Positions 1 to 7,645 of a DNA stretch of 64,000 nt are shown piece after piece (positions within the stretch are counted from its first letter, which is position 1; the number at the start of each line of letters is the position of its first letter). The notes beneath the pieces were generated by a model. The model did no database searches and was not told where the DNA came from. It was given only the letters and a program-made list of their open reading frames with translations. Both the position numbers and the translations under genes were made by a program. The stretch covers positions 1-64,000 of the forward strand of contig CALGTD010000072.1 in assembly GCA_937901895.1 (NCBI GenBank), written 5' to 3'. The DNA is from an uncultured Spartobacteria bacterium (GTDB taxonomy: Bacteria > Verrucomicrobiota > Verrucomicrobiia > Chthoniobacterales > JAATET01).

Positions 1-81
1 CTGCTGGCCCTGCTGGCCCTGCTGGCCCTGCTGGCCCTGCTGGGCCTGCTGGCCCTGCTGGCCCTGCTGGCCCTGCTGGGA
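1..81 (-). repeat. 9-bp tandem repeat coding for Gly-Gln-Gln
   Basis: Nine consecutive 9-bp units (ctgctggcc on the plus strand) start at the window edge. The unit at 37-45 and the last unit at 73-81 each carry a change. In the frame of the minus-strand gene each unit reads Gly-Gln-Gln, with one Ala-Gln-Gln and a Ser-Gln-Gln at the start. The array continues past the edge, so the true copy number is unknown. Confidence 0.9.
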
Positions 82-2970
82 CGGTTCGGCGCCATTTTCT
101 TCCCCGGCAGATTGCCCGCCACGTGGCGTTCCCTGGTTTTCGGAGGACTCGGATCCGGCAGTCGGACTGGCGGCACGCCGCAGCTGTTCGATTTCGGCAC
201 GGGCGTATTCAAGCGCGGCTTTCTCGCTGCCGAGAATTTGGGATGCGGCCTCCTCGATGGACCCGCGGAGCGTTTCGACACCGCGGGCCGCGACCTGCTC
301 GGCCTGACGCGCGCCCTCCGGATCTCCGACTGCCGAGTGGTCTCGCATAGCCTCCAGGGCGCGACGGATCCGTTCGCCATTGCCTCCGGCAGCCTCTTCC
401 AGACGGCGGGCGACGAGTGGTTCCGTCTCCCCGGCGAGCTGGGCGGCGGCGGAGGCCTCTTCGAGGATCCGCTCGATCCGCTCGATCTGCTCCTGGGTGC
501 GTCCTTCGAAGGAGTCCTCGGCGGCGCTCAGACTCGGCCGCGAAGGACGGGCCGCCGGATCGCGAAGTTCTCCGCCAAGCTGCTGTTGCGCCTCGGCGGC
601 CTCCCTGGCCTGTTCGCGGAGATTGCGGAGACGTTCCGACAACTCGCCCGAGGTTTGCTGTCGGTAATTCTCGTGCGCCTGTTCCAGGTCGCGTTGGGCG
701 CGGCTTCCCTCGGCGAGCGCGTCGCCGAGCTTGCGCTCGTCGAGGTTTCGGGCGGCCTGCTGTGCGGCTTCGCGGGCCTGATCCAGATTTGCGGGTTCGG
801 TCGCCTCCGCGGTGCGCGGAGACGATTCGCCGGTTTGCTGGCGGGCTCGATCCAGATCGTCGAGAAGTTCGCGCTGCTGGTCGCGAAGGCGCTGAAGCCG
901 GCGCTCGAGTTCCGCGCGCTCCTCGTCGGACTTCGCGACGCGCAAGCCCTGCAACATGCGGTTGATTTCCTCGTTCAGGTCCTTTTGCCGCTGTGCGAGA
1001 TCGCGCAAACGGGTCAGCGTTTCCCGGATTTTGCGATTCTCCTCGTCGAGGGGCGCCTGGGCCGTTGTCTCGCTTTCATAACGCGGACGCATGTCCTTCA
1101 ACTCCAGATCCTCGGTTGGCGGCGATCCGGAGCTGGGAGAACTTTCGCGGCCCAGGGTGAAGAGTCGCTCCGGGGGAAGGAGGCGATAGAGGTAGGCGAG
1201 TGCGGTCTGCTCGGCACCGACCGCGGCGTCCAGATCCGGCGAGGATGGATCGAGGTGCTCGATGGCGCGTGACATTTCCTCCCCGGCTGCGCGGGCGTGG
1301 CTGCGCAATTCGGGATCGTCGAGCTCGGCCTCGATCGAGCGGGCGAGGTCGCGGTTGATTGTCTGCGAGTCGCGGAGTGTCTGAAGGTCGTCCTTCGCGG
1401 GGTCAATGTCTTCGCGCAGCGAAGACCACGTGCCGTTCAGGATCTCGGTCTGGATGCGGATGCACTTGAGGCAGCGGTTCTCGCCGGCCTGGGACATCGA
1501 GGATTCCTCCTGACGGGTGGCCTCGTCAAAATGTCGCACGGGCACGATGTGAAGGTCGCCTTCCGTGCGGCGCGGCCGGCCGTCGGGTCCGATGTCCTCG
1601 GCCCAGGCATTCCAGACAAGCAGGTCGTTCGGCTTTGCGCCGATGTCCTCGAGGGCAAGCATCGTGGCAACGGGTGCCGATTTTGTGCCGGGTTCCATCG
1701 CGTCTGCGGCAACCTCGAGCGTCCGCCCGCCGGGGATCTGCACCTTCAAGCCTGCGGCGCGGATCTCGAAATCGTCCTTCACCACCGCCTCGATGGCGAC
1801 CTCCTGAATTGGTGTCGCCCTCTCGCCGCGGGTCGGAAGTTTGGCGGTGATGATGGGTGTTCTGTTTTTCCGAACCTCGATGTCGAGACGATCGGCGTTG
1901 TCGTTCCTCCGACCGGCTTCATCGGATAGAGAGAGCCGATAGGTGCCGCTCGTGGTCAGCGGAAAGCGGGTCCGGAAGAGGGTCGGATCGTGTGCGTCAC
2001 GTTCGAGAGGGATGGCCGCGCCTTCCTTTGGATGAAGTTCAGCGGAACGCATCGGTTGATTTGTGCGGACTTCGAGCGCGAGTTCCGTTTGCTCGATCGC
2101 GGAGATGCGGCGGGCTTCGCCGAGTTTGCGTGGGGCGCGTCCGAGATATTCCGGGAAACGAAGTTCCGCCTCCATCCGCTCGACCCGCGGGGCTTGGAAT
2201 GGAATGAGCGTGTAATCCTCACTGCGTCCCTGATCGAAGGTTACGCGGTAGCGCAACGGCTCGTTCAGCGCGGCCAGCGTTGCGGAAAACGTCGGGTCCT
2301 CCAGCGTGCGGTTCAGGGGAATGGTGCGGCTTCCTCCCGATGCATCGATGAACTCGACAGCCACCTCCCCGGGGCTTTTGCTCGAAAATCGGGCGGTGAT
2401 GGTGACCGGATTCCCACGCTCGACCTCCGCATTGCCGGGATGAACCTCGAGTCCGGCGATGCCGGAACGTTCTCCGGATCGTGGAAAACTCATCACCGCC
2501 AGGGAGGTGAGCGCAAGGATGGCGGCGCAAAGGGAAGCACGGCGCGCCCAGAGCGAAAATTGCACGGGGCCCTCCGGAGCAAGGTCCTCCCACGTATGCG
2601 CGGAATCGAGTGTCTCCTCGATGACGCGACGCTGGAGATAGGACAGTCCCGATTCTCCGGGCTCCTGGTCGATCGCCGCGAGAAGGGCGGTCTGGAGTTC
2701 CGGATGCGATCGCTCGATCCGCCTTGCGATTTCCCGCAGATCCGGGCGAAGGCGCGTCTGCAGCTGGCGCAGGACGAACCATCCGGCTGCGGCGAGGGAT
2801 GCGAGCACGATGGTGGCGAACGGAAGCGCGTGACCCTGCATTCGGAGGGTGATGACCCCGAGGCCTGCGACGGCCACGACCAGCCACCACACTGCGCGAA
2901 GATTGTTCCACCGCCGGGCGTCGAGGCGCCTGGCGATCCGCTCGAGCTCCGATTGGAGGGGACCGATCAT
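1..2970 (-). CDS. DUF4175-like membrane-anchored coiled-coil protein (3' end outside window)
   Basis: An uninterrupted reading frame runs from an ATG at 2970 to the left edge, giving about 990 codons without a stop; the C-terminus is missing. Two hydrophobic segments lie near residues 25-70 and a third near 145-165. They are followed by an Ig-like/beta-rich stretch (about 175-450) and then a long Glu/Arg/Gln-rich coiled coil from about residue 530 onward. The visible end is a Gly-Gln-Gln repeat. Size, order and context match the large DUF4175 (TIGR02302-like) proteins that follow BatA-type genes in PVC bacteria. Its ATG overlaps the stop of the vWA gene (ATGA, 2967-2970), so it is the last visible gene of the MoxR operon. 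Its molecular function is unknown; a cell-envelope role is inferred only from the membrane segments and neighbours. Confidence 0.75.
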   Translation of the reverse strand, partial: MIGPLQSELERIARRLDARRWNNLRAVWWLVVAVAGLGVITLRMQGHALPFATIVLASLAAAGWFVLRQLQTRLRPDLREIARRIERSHPELQTALLAAIDQEPGESGLSYLQRRVIEETLDSAHTWEDLAPEGPVQFSLWARRASLCAAILALTSLAVMSFPRSGERSGIAGLEVHPGNAEVERGNPVTITARFSSKSPGEVAVEFIDASGGSRTIPLNRTLEDPTFSATLAALNEPLRYRVTFDQGRSEDYTLIPFQAPRVERMEAELRFPEYLGRAPRKLGEARRISAIEQTELALEVRTNQPMRSAELHPKEGAAIPLERDAHDPTLFRTRFPLTTSGTYRLSLSDEAGRRNDNADRLDIEVRKNRTPIITAKLPTRGERATPIQEVAIEAVVKDDFEIRAAGLKVQIPGGRTLEVAADAMEPGTKSAPVATMLALEDIGAKPNDLLVWNAWAEDIGPDGRPRRTEGDLHIVPVRHFDEATRQEESSMSQAGENRCLKCIRIQTEILNGTWSSLREDIDPAKDDLQTLRDSQTINRDLARSIEAELDDPELRSHARAAGEEMSRAIEHLDPSSPDLDAAVGAEQTALAYLYRLLPPERLFTLGRESSPSSGSPPTEDLELKDMRPRYESETTAQAPLDEENRKIRETLTRLRDLAQRQKDLNEEINRMLQGLRVAKSDEERAELERRLQRLRDQQRELLDDLDRARQQTGESSPRTAEATEPANLDQAREAAQQAARNLDERKLGDALAEGSRAQRDLEQAHENYRQQTSGELSERLRNLREQAREAAEAQQQLGGELRDPAARPSRPSLSAAEDSFEGRTQEQIERIERILEEASAAAQLAGETEPLVARRLEEAAGGNGERIRRALEAMRDHSAVGDPEGARQAEQVAARGVETLRGSIEEAASQILGSEKAALEYARAEIEQLRRAASPTAGSESSENQGTPRGGQSAGEENGAEPSQQGQQGQQGQQAQQGQQGQQGQQGQQ

Positions 2971-4916
2971 GAGTGAACCGCTTGGTTGCGCGATGACCAT
3001 GCGGCCACGGCGGCTTCCGTCACCAACGCGACGATCGCTGCAAGAATCAGCCAACGCCACCATTTTTGACGATTCTCCGTATCCGCGCGGATTGTGACTG
3101 AACGGGATTCCGCGGTCGGGATGGACACTTCGCCCGTTTCGATGGGGATGCCGAGCGCGCGGAGCGAAGCGGTGGGGAGGGGCGTGAGGTCGGTTTCCTG
3201 GGGTGGCGGATTCACCGCAAACACGAACTGGTCGTCCACGGTGCGGTAGAGGCCGGGTCCGGTTGTTTCAAGAAACACGCCGTCCACGGAACGGACTGTC
3301 CGCCCGTCGGGAGTGCGAATTTCCGAGGCGGCGTCGCGAGGCAGCCGAACCTCATCGCCAACGTGGACCTGCGTTGGTGGCGGATGGAAGGCCGGCGACT
3401 CGGAGAGCATCGCGAGAAGAAGCGGTGCAAATTTCGAGGAGAGCGCGAGCTGGCTGTCCTGCGGACGCCAGGACGAGGTGAGCACGAAAAGGGTCCCCTT
3501 GCCGGTCGGTATACGCAGCAACGCCGGGTCGCCCGAAGAGAAGGCGGCAAGGACGCGTGCGCGTTCGGGCGCAGACATCTGCCGGTAGCGCCACGTCGCG
3601 ATGGAACTGAAATTCGAAAACTTCGGGTCGGAAAAGGGTGCGAAGACCGGGTCTTCGAAATCGATGCGCCCCAACAACGCCGGCCGCTCGGGAACTACTT
3701 CTTCGACCGGGATGTCGGTCCCCGCGAGCGCGGACAGGGTGGATTGCATTCCGGCGTCGCGGAGAACGAGTAGCGCGTGTCCGCCGTCTTCGAGAGTCGT
3801 CCGCACGGCGCGCGCGGTGTCGTTGTTCAGGGGGCGGTCAATGATTGTCAGCGCCGGATTGCCCGAATCCGAGGGGTGTGCACGCAGCTGGATTGCCGGC
3901 TGCGAGGTTGCCGCAAATACTTTCGACAGGAAGAAAAGCGAGCCCGAGGGGTCGTCGGGAGCGTCCGCTCCGATGTAATCGACGGCGACGGTGAATCCGG
4001 TCTCGGGAGCGATCCACGCCCGGTTGTCGAATTCGAAGGGGTCTCCGCGGAGGTCCACGCGGTCGCTGTCCGGCCGGACTGGAAGATCCATCGCGGAGCC
4101 GGGCTCAACGCGCAGGGGTTGCGCGGCCGCCGCCGGCCATTCCACCCGAAACTCCGCGGATTCAGAGCCGGCGGAGTTCACCACGCGGACACTCCTGCCG
4201 CGGGTCGAAACGTCGATATGCACGCCCGCATTCGTCCAGTTGTCGCCGCCGATCTGCACGGGTGCGACCCGCACGCCCGGGGGCCACGGGAATCCGTCCA
4301 GTCCGTCGATGACGGCGGTTTGCTGCAGGTCGCTCACGAGATGGATCACCGCCTCCTCGCTGCCGGAGGTTTCGCGATCCTGCGAAATGAGGTCGCAGGC
4401 ACCTTCAATCGCAGCGGCCAGGTTCGTCGTCCGCCAGCCCGCCTCGATCGAGCGGATCGCCGCGCGCGCGGATGCCACATCGCCGGAATCGAACGAAAGG
4501 AGCGGATGAAAGCCGTCGTCGAACACTGCGATCGCCATCCGGGTGTCCGGTGGGGCGGCATCCAGGATGGCGTCGGCCTTTTGCTTTGCGTCCGCCAGCT
4601 TCCCGCCGCGCATGCTTGCGCTCGTGTCGATGAGGATGAAGTCGCGTCTTCCGCCGGGCGCCGCCGCCGATTCGTCGGCCAGAAAGGGCCGGGTGAAGGC
4701 CAGCACGACCAGTGTGATGGCGAGACAGCGAAGCAGAAGCAGCAGGATGCGTTCGAGCCGGAGATGTCGTCGCTGCACGGGGGCGGATTCCTCGAGGAAC
4801 CGCACGGCGCTGAAGCCGACCCGCTCGCGCGGTCGCCGCCGCCGGATGTGGAGAATGACCGGAACGGCGAGCGCCGCGAGCGCGGCAAAAAATAATGGAG
4901 CGAGAAATTGCATCAC
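2967..4916 (-). CDS. BatA-type vWA membrane protein
   Basis: Protein of 649 residues. The N-terminus has the BatA (aerotolerance regulator) layout: a hydrophobic segment at about 5-24, an RRRRPRERV basic stretch, and a second membrane segment at about 56-78. A von Willebrand A domain follows, beginning at the MIDAS motif DTSAS near residue 97. The C-terminus has one more membrane helix (about 622-643) and a short basic tail. The family is thought to work with MoxR ATPases in assembly or activation of envelope complexes, but its exact partner here is unknown. Start overlaps the DUF58 stop (4913-4916) and its stop overlaps the next ATG, so translation is probably coupled. Confidence 0.85.
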   Translation of the reverse strand: MMQFLAPLFFAALAALAVPVILHIRRRRPRERVGFSAVRFLEESAPVQRRHLRLERILLLLLRCLAITLVVLAFTRPFLADESAAAPGGRRDFILIDTSASMRGGKLADAKQKADAILDAAPPDTRMAIAVFDDGFHPLLSFDSGDVASARAAIRSIEAGWRTTNLAAAIEGACDLISQDRETSGSEEAVIHLVSDLQQTAVIDGLDGFPWPPGVRVAPVQIGGDNWTNAGVHIDVSTRGRSVRVVNSAGSESAEFRVEWPAAAAQPLRVEPGSAMDLPVRPDSDRVDLRGDPFEFDNRAWIAPETGFTVAVDYIGADAPDDPSGSLFFLSKVFAATSQPAIQLRAHPSDSGNPALTIIDRPLNNDTARAVRTTLEDGGHALLVLRDAGMQSTLSALAGTDIPVEEVVPERPALLGRIDFEDPVFAPFSDPKFSNFSSIATWRYRQMSAPERARVLAAFSSGDPALLRIPTGKGTLFVLTSSWRPQDSQLALSSKFAPLLLAMLSESPAFHPPPTQVHVGDEVRLPRDAASEIRTPDGRTVRSVDGVFLETTGPGLYRTVDDQFVFAVNPPPQETDLTPLPTASLRALGIPIETGEVSIPTAESRSVTIRADTENRQKWWRWLILAAIVALVTEAAVAAWSSRNQAVHS

Positions 4917-5842
4917 GTTCGCTGCCGGGAGCGTCGCGCGCCGCGATTCCGTCGCGCGCGATCGGAGAGATGGGTGAACAGCGCGCTCTCCAGGTGTTCA
5001 TCGGTCGGGAAGCGGTGCAGCAGAATGCCGGCTGCATTGCAGATCCGTTCGAGCTGCCGCTGATGCCCGGCAATTCGGTCGAGATAGCGCGCCCGTGCCG
5101 TGGTGGGATCGACATGGAGGACTTCGCCGGTCTCCAGGTCTTCGAAGAGGGCGGCCTCTCCGAATGAAAACTCGATCTCCGCACGATCGAGCACCTGATA
5201 CACCGACACGTCGTGTCCGCAGGCGGTGAGCGCGGAGAGTTTTGGATCAAGGGCATCGAGCGGGGCGAGAAGATCGGAGATGAGAATCACAAGTCCGCGG
5301 CGGCGGGATGTCCGCAGGACGTGATCAATCGGAAGATCCAGCGCGGTCCCCGGAGTCACGCGAGGCCGCCCGAGGGCCGCCATCAATTCATGACGTCCTT
5401 CGCGTTTGCGACGGGCGGGAACATACTGCTCGATGCCCTCGGAGAACGTGATGAGACCCGTGGTGTCGCCCTGCCGTTCGAGGAAGATTGCGAGCGACGC
5501 GGCAAGGGTGCGCGCATATTCGAGCTTCGACCAGGAGCCGGACGCGAAGTCCATCGAGCGGCTCACATCGAGGAGGAGATGGCACGCGACATTTGTCTCG
5601 TCCTCGAATTTCCGCGTGCAGGCGCGATCGCTGCGGGCGAGCAGTTTCCAGTCGAGGTAGCGCAGGTCGTCGCCGGGAACATACGGACGGTATTCCGTGA
5701 ATTCGCTGGAGAATCCGTGATACGGGCTGCGGTGGATGCCGCGCCAGAATCCCTCGACGACGGCGCGTGCGCGCAGTTCGAGATTCCGGATGCGCATTAG
5801 CGCAGCCGGATCCGCAAACGAAACTGCTGGCGACGCGGGCAT
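4913..5842 (-). CDS. DUF58 domain protein
   Basis: Protein of 309 residues. It carries the DUF58 signature near residues 49-65 (TEYRPYVPGDDLRYLDW) and a vWA-like metal-site motif D92-x-S-x-S just after. DUF58 proteins are the usual partners of MoxR AAA ATPases and are proposed to be recruited through the vWA-like fold. It sits five bases after the MoxR stop and overlaps the next vWA gene by 4 bp, so it belongs to the same operon. An internal Met at residue 16 is an alternative start, closer to the usual family N-terminus. Confidence 0.9.
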   Translation of the reverse strand: MPASPAVSFADPAALMRIRNLELRARAVVEGFWRGIHRSPYHGFSSEFTEYRPYVPGDDLRYLDWKLLARSDRACTRKFEDETNVACHLLLDVSRSMDFASGSWSKLEYARTLAASLAIFLERQGDTTGLITFSEGIEQYVPARRKREGRHELMAALGRPRVTPGTALDLPIDHVLRTSRRRGLVILISDLLAPLDALDPKLSALTACGHDVSVYQVLDRAEIEFSFGEAALFEDLETGEVLHVDPTTARARYLDRIAGHQRQLERICNAAGILLHRFPTDEHLESALFTHLSDRARRNRGARRSRQRT

Positions 5843-5847
5843 TCGGG

Positions 5848-6858
5848 TCAGATCGGGGGGGCGGATTCGATGATGCGGCGGACGATTTCGTCGACCCGGA
5901 TTCCTTCGGCCTCGGCGCGGTAGTTGGGGAGGATGCGATGGCGCAGTGCGGCCGGTGCGAGAGCGTGAATGTCCTCGATCGTTACGTGGCTGCGCCCCTC
6001 AAGGAGCGCGCGTGCTTTTCCTCCAAGCACCAGACACTGGGCGGCGCGGGGGCCGGCCCCCCAGTTGACCCAGTTCTTTACGAAGTCCGGAGCGGTGGGC
6101 GATCCGGGACGCGACGCCGCTGCGATCCGGACGGCATGGCGGATCACCTCTGTCGCGATGGGGGTCCGTCGAACGACCTCCTGAAACGCGAGCAGGTCTT
6201 CGCCCGTGAAGAGCGGCTGGATCGGTTCCGGCGGTGCGGAGGTCGTCCGGCTGATCACGGCAACCTCGTCGTCCTCGGGCAGGTAGTCGATGCGGATGTC
6301 GAAAAGAAACCGGTCGAGCTGCGCCTCGGGGAGGGGATAGGTGCCTTCCATTTCGATCGGGTTTTTCGTCGCAAGCACGAAGAACGGTTTCTCCAGAGGA
6401 TACCGGGAACCCGCCGCCGTGATCTGGTGCTCCTGCATGGCCTCGAGCAGGGCGGCCTGGGTTTTCGGCGGTGTGCGGTTGATTTCGTCGGCGAGCACGA
6501 TGTTCGCGAAGATCGGCCCAGGGACAAAGACAAGGCGGCGGCCCTCGGCGGTCTCCGTGAGAATCTCCGTGCCGGTGATGTCCGCGGGCATCAGGTCCGG
6601 TGTGAACTGGATGCGCTTGAATGAGAGGTGAAACAGCTGGGCGATCGATTTCACCAGCAGTGTTTTCGCGAGCCCGGGCGCACCGGTGATCAGGCAATGG
6701 CCGCCCGCGAGCATTCCGATGAGCAGGTGGTCGATGACGTCCTGCTGGGCGACGATCACCTTGCGCAGTTCGGTGTCGATACGGCGTCGCGCTTTACCCA
6801 GGCGGAGGACGGTTTCCTTTTCGTCGGGAGGGATCGGAGGAGGCTGGGGATGGCTCAT
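5848..6858 (-). CDS. MoxR family AAA+ ATPase
   Basis: Protein of 336 residues, the normal length for MoxR. Walker A is GAPGLAKT at 59-66, Walker B VLADE at 121-125, followed by the INRTPPK stretch typical of MoxR. The C-terminal helical lid is present. MoxR ATPases act as chaperone-like factors with vWA/DUF58 proteins, and here both partners lie directly downstream. It is four bases after the DUF4159 gene stop. Cytoplasmic. Confidence 0.95.
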   Translation of the reverse strand: MSHPQPPPIPPDEKETVLRLGKARRRIDTELRKVIVAQQDVIDHLLIGMLAGGHCLITGAPGLAKTLLVKSIAQLFHLSFKRIQFTPDLMPADITGTEILTETAEGRRLVFVPGPIFANIVLADEINRTPPKTQAALLEAMQEHQITAAGSRYPLEKPFFVLATKNPIEMEGTYPLPEAQLDRFLFDIRIDYLPEDDEVAVISRTTSAPPEPIQPLFTGEDLLAFQEVVRRTPIATEVIRHAVRIAAASRPGSPTAPDFVKNWVNWGAGPRAAQCLVLGGKARALLEGRSHVTIEDIHALAPAALRHRILPNYRAEAEGIRVDEIVRRIIESAPPI

Positions 6859-6862
6859 TGGA

Positions 6863-7645
6863 TCAATTTGTCAGCAGGTAGAAGATGATGTTGATGCCCA
6901 TGGGATAGGCGCGCTTCTTCGAAAACTCCTCGAAATACCAGGGGTCGACGCCCTCCTCCTCCCAACCGTCGCCGAGGTCGGTGTTGCGGCATACGATGAC
7001 CATCATGCGCCCCTTGTCGTCGAAGATGCCGTAGTAATGCGCGCCGATGCCGCCCTTCTCCCAGAACTGGCCGGTGTGCCGGTTTTCCATTGCGATTGAG
7101 ATCGACGGAATTTGCGGCTTCTCGCTGAGGTCGAAGACCGAGTGAAAAATCGGGTGATCGAGTTCGAGTTCCTGTGGCTCGCGATCGGGGAAGATGCGTT
7201 TGAGATTCTCGTAAACGTTCGCCCACTCGGCGTCGCCCCAAAAGTCGTCCAGCATCAGACAGCCTCCGTCGAGCAGGTATGCGCGCAGTGCTTGAGCCTC
7301 CTGGTCGGTCAGCTGCATGACGCCTGGTTCGACGATGTAGGTGAACGGGTAGTTGCGAAGATCCGGATCCAGAATCGAGAGCAGTCGCGACTGGGGATTG
7401 GTTTCGAGCGCCGTGAGCTGCTGAAGACGGTAGGGAAAATTCAGATCGCTGTCCGGAAAATCAACGTCCCAGTCCGGATGATGCTGCGGGCGCAGTCGCG
7501 CAAACGTGAAGACGTCATGTTGGAATTGCGGGGAAATCTTCCACGCGTCGTTCGGCGGAGGATCCCCCGGTTTGCGATCCTGCCCGGAGGCCATCATTGC
7601 GCAGGCGAGCAGCCAGACGGACAGGTGGCGGACGAACCGGGTCAT
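6863..7645 (-). CDS. DUF4159 domain secreted protein
   Basis: Protein of 260 residues with an N-terminal signal peptide-like stretch (about 1-21), so probably periplasmic. The body matches DUF4159: an FTFARLRY-like start (VFTFARLRP near 46-54), and the family core with LLDGGCLMLDDFWG near 129-142 and HPIFHSVFDL near 166-175. DUF4159 genes occur with MoxR/DUF58/BatA sets; their biochemical role is not established, though the fold has been compared with glutamine-amidotransferase-like domains. Its start overlaps the stop of the TPR peptidase (7642-7645). Confidence 0.88.
   Translation of the reverse strand: MTRFVRHLSVWLLACAMMASGQDRKPGDPPPNDAWKISPQFQHDVFTFARLRPQHHPDWDVDFPDSDLNFPYRLQQLTALETNPQSRLLSILDPDLRNYPFTYIVEPGVMQLTDQEAQALRAYLLDGGCLMLDDFWGDAEWANVYENLKRIFPDREPQELELDHPIFHSVFDLSEKPQIPSISIAMENRHTGQFWEKGGIGAHYYGIFDDKGRMMVIVCRNTDLGDGWEEEGVDPWYFEEFSKKRAYPMGINIIFYLLTN

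Noticed and set aside
112..1272. Long plus-strand frame inside the DUF4175-like gene
   Set aside because: It is antisense to a continuous coiled-coil frame of normal composition; the Leu/Gly-rich translation is a GC-rich shadow.
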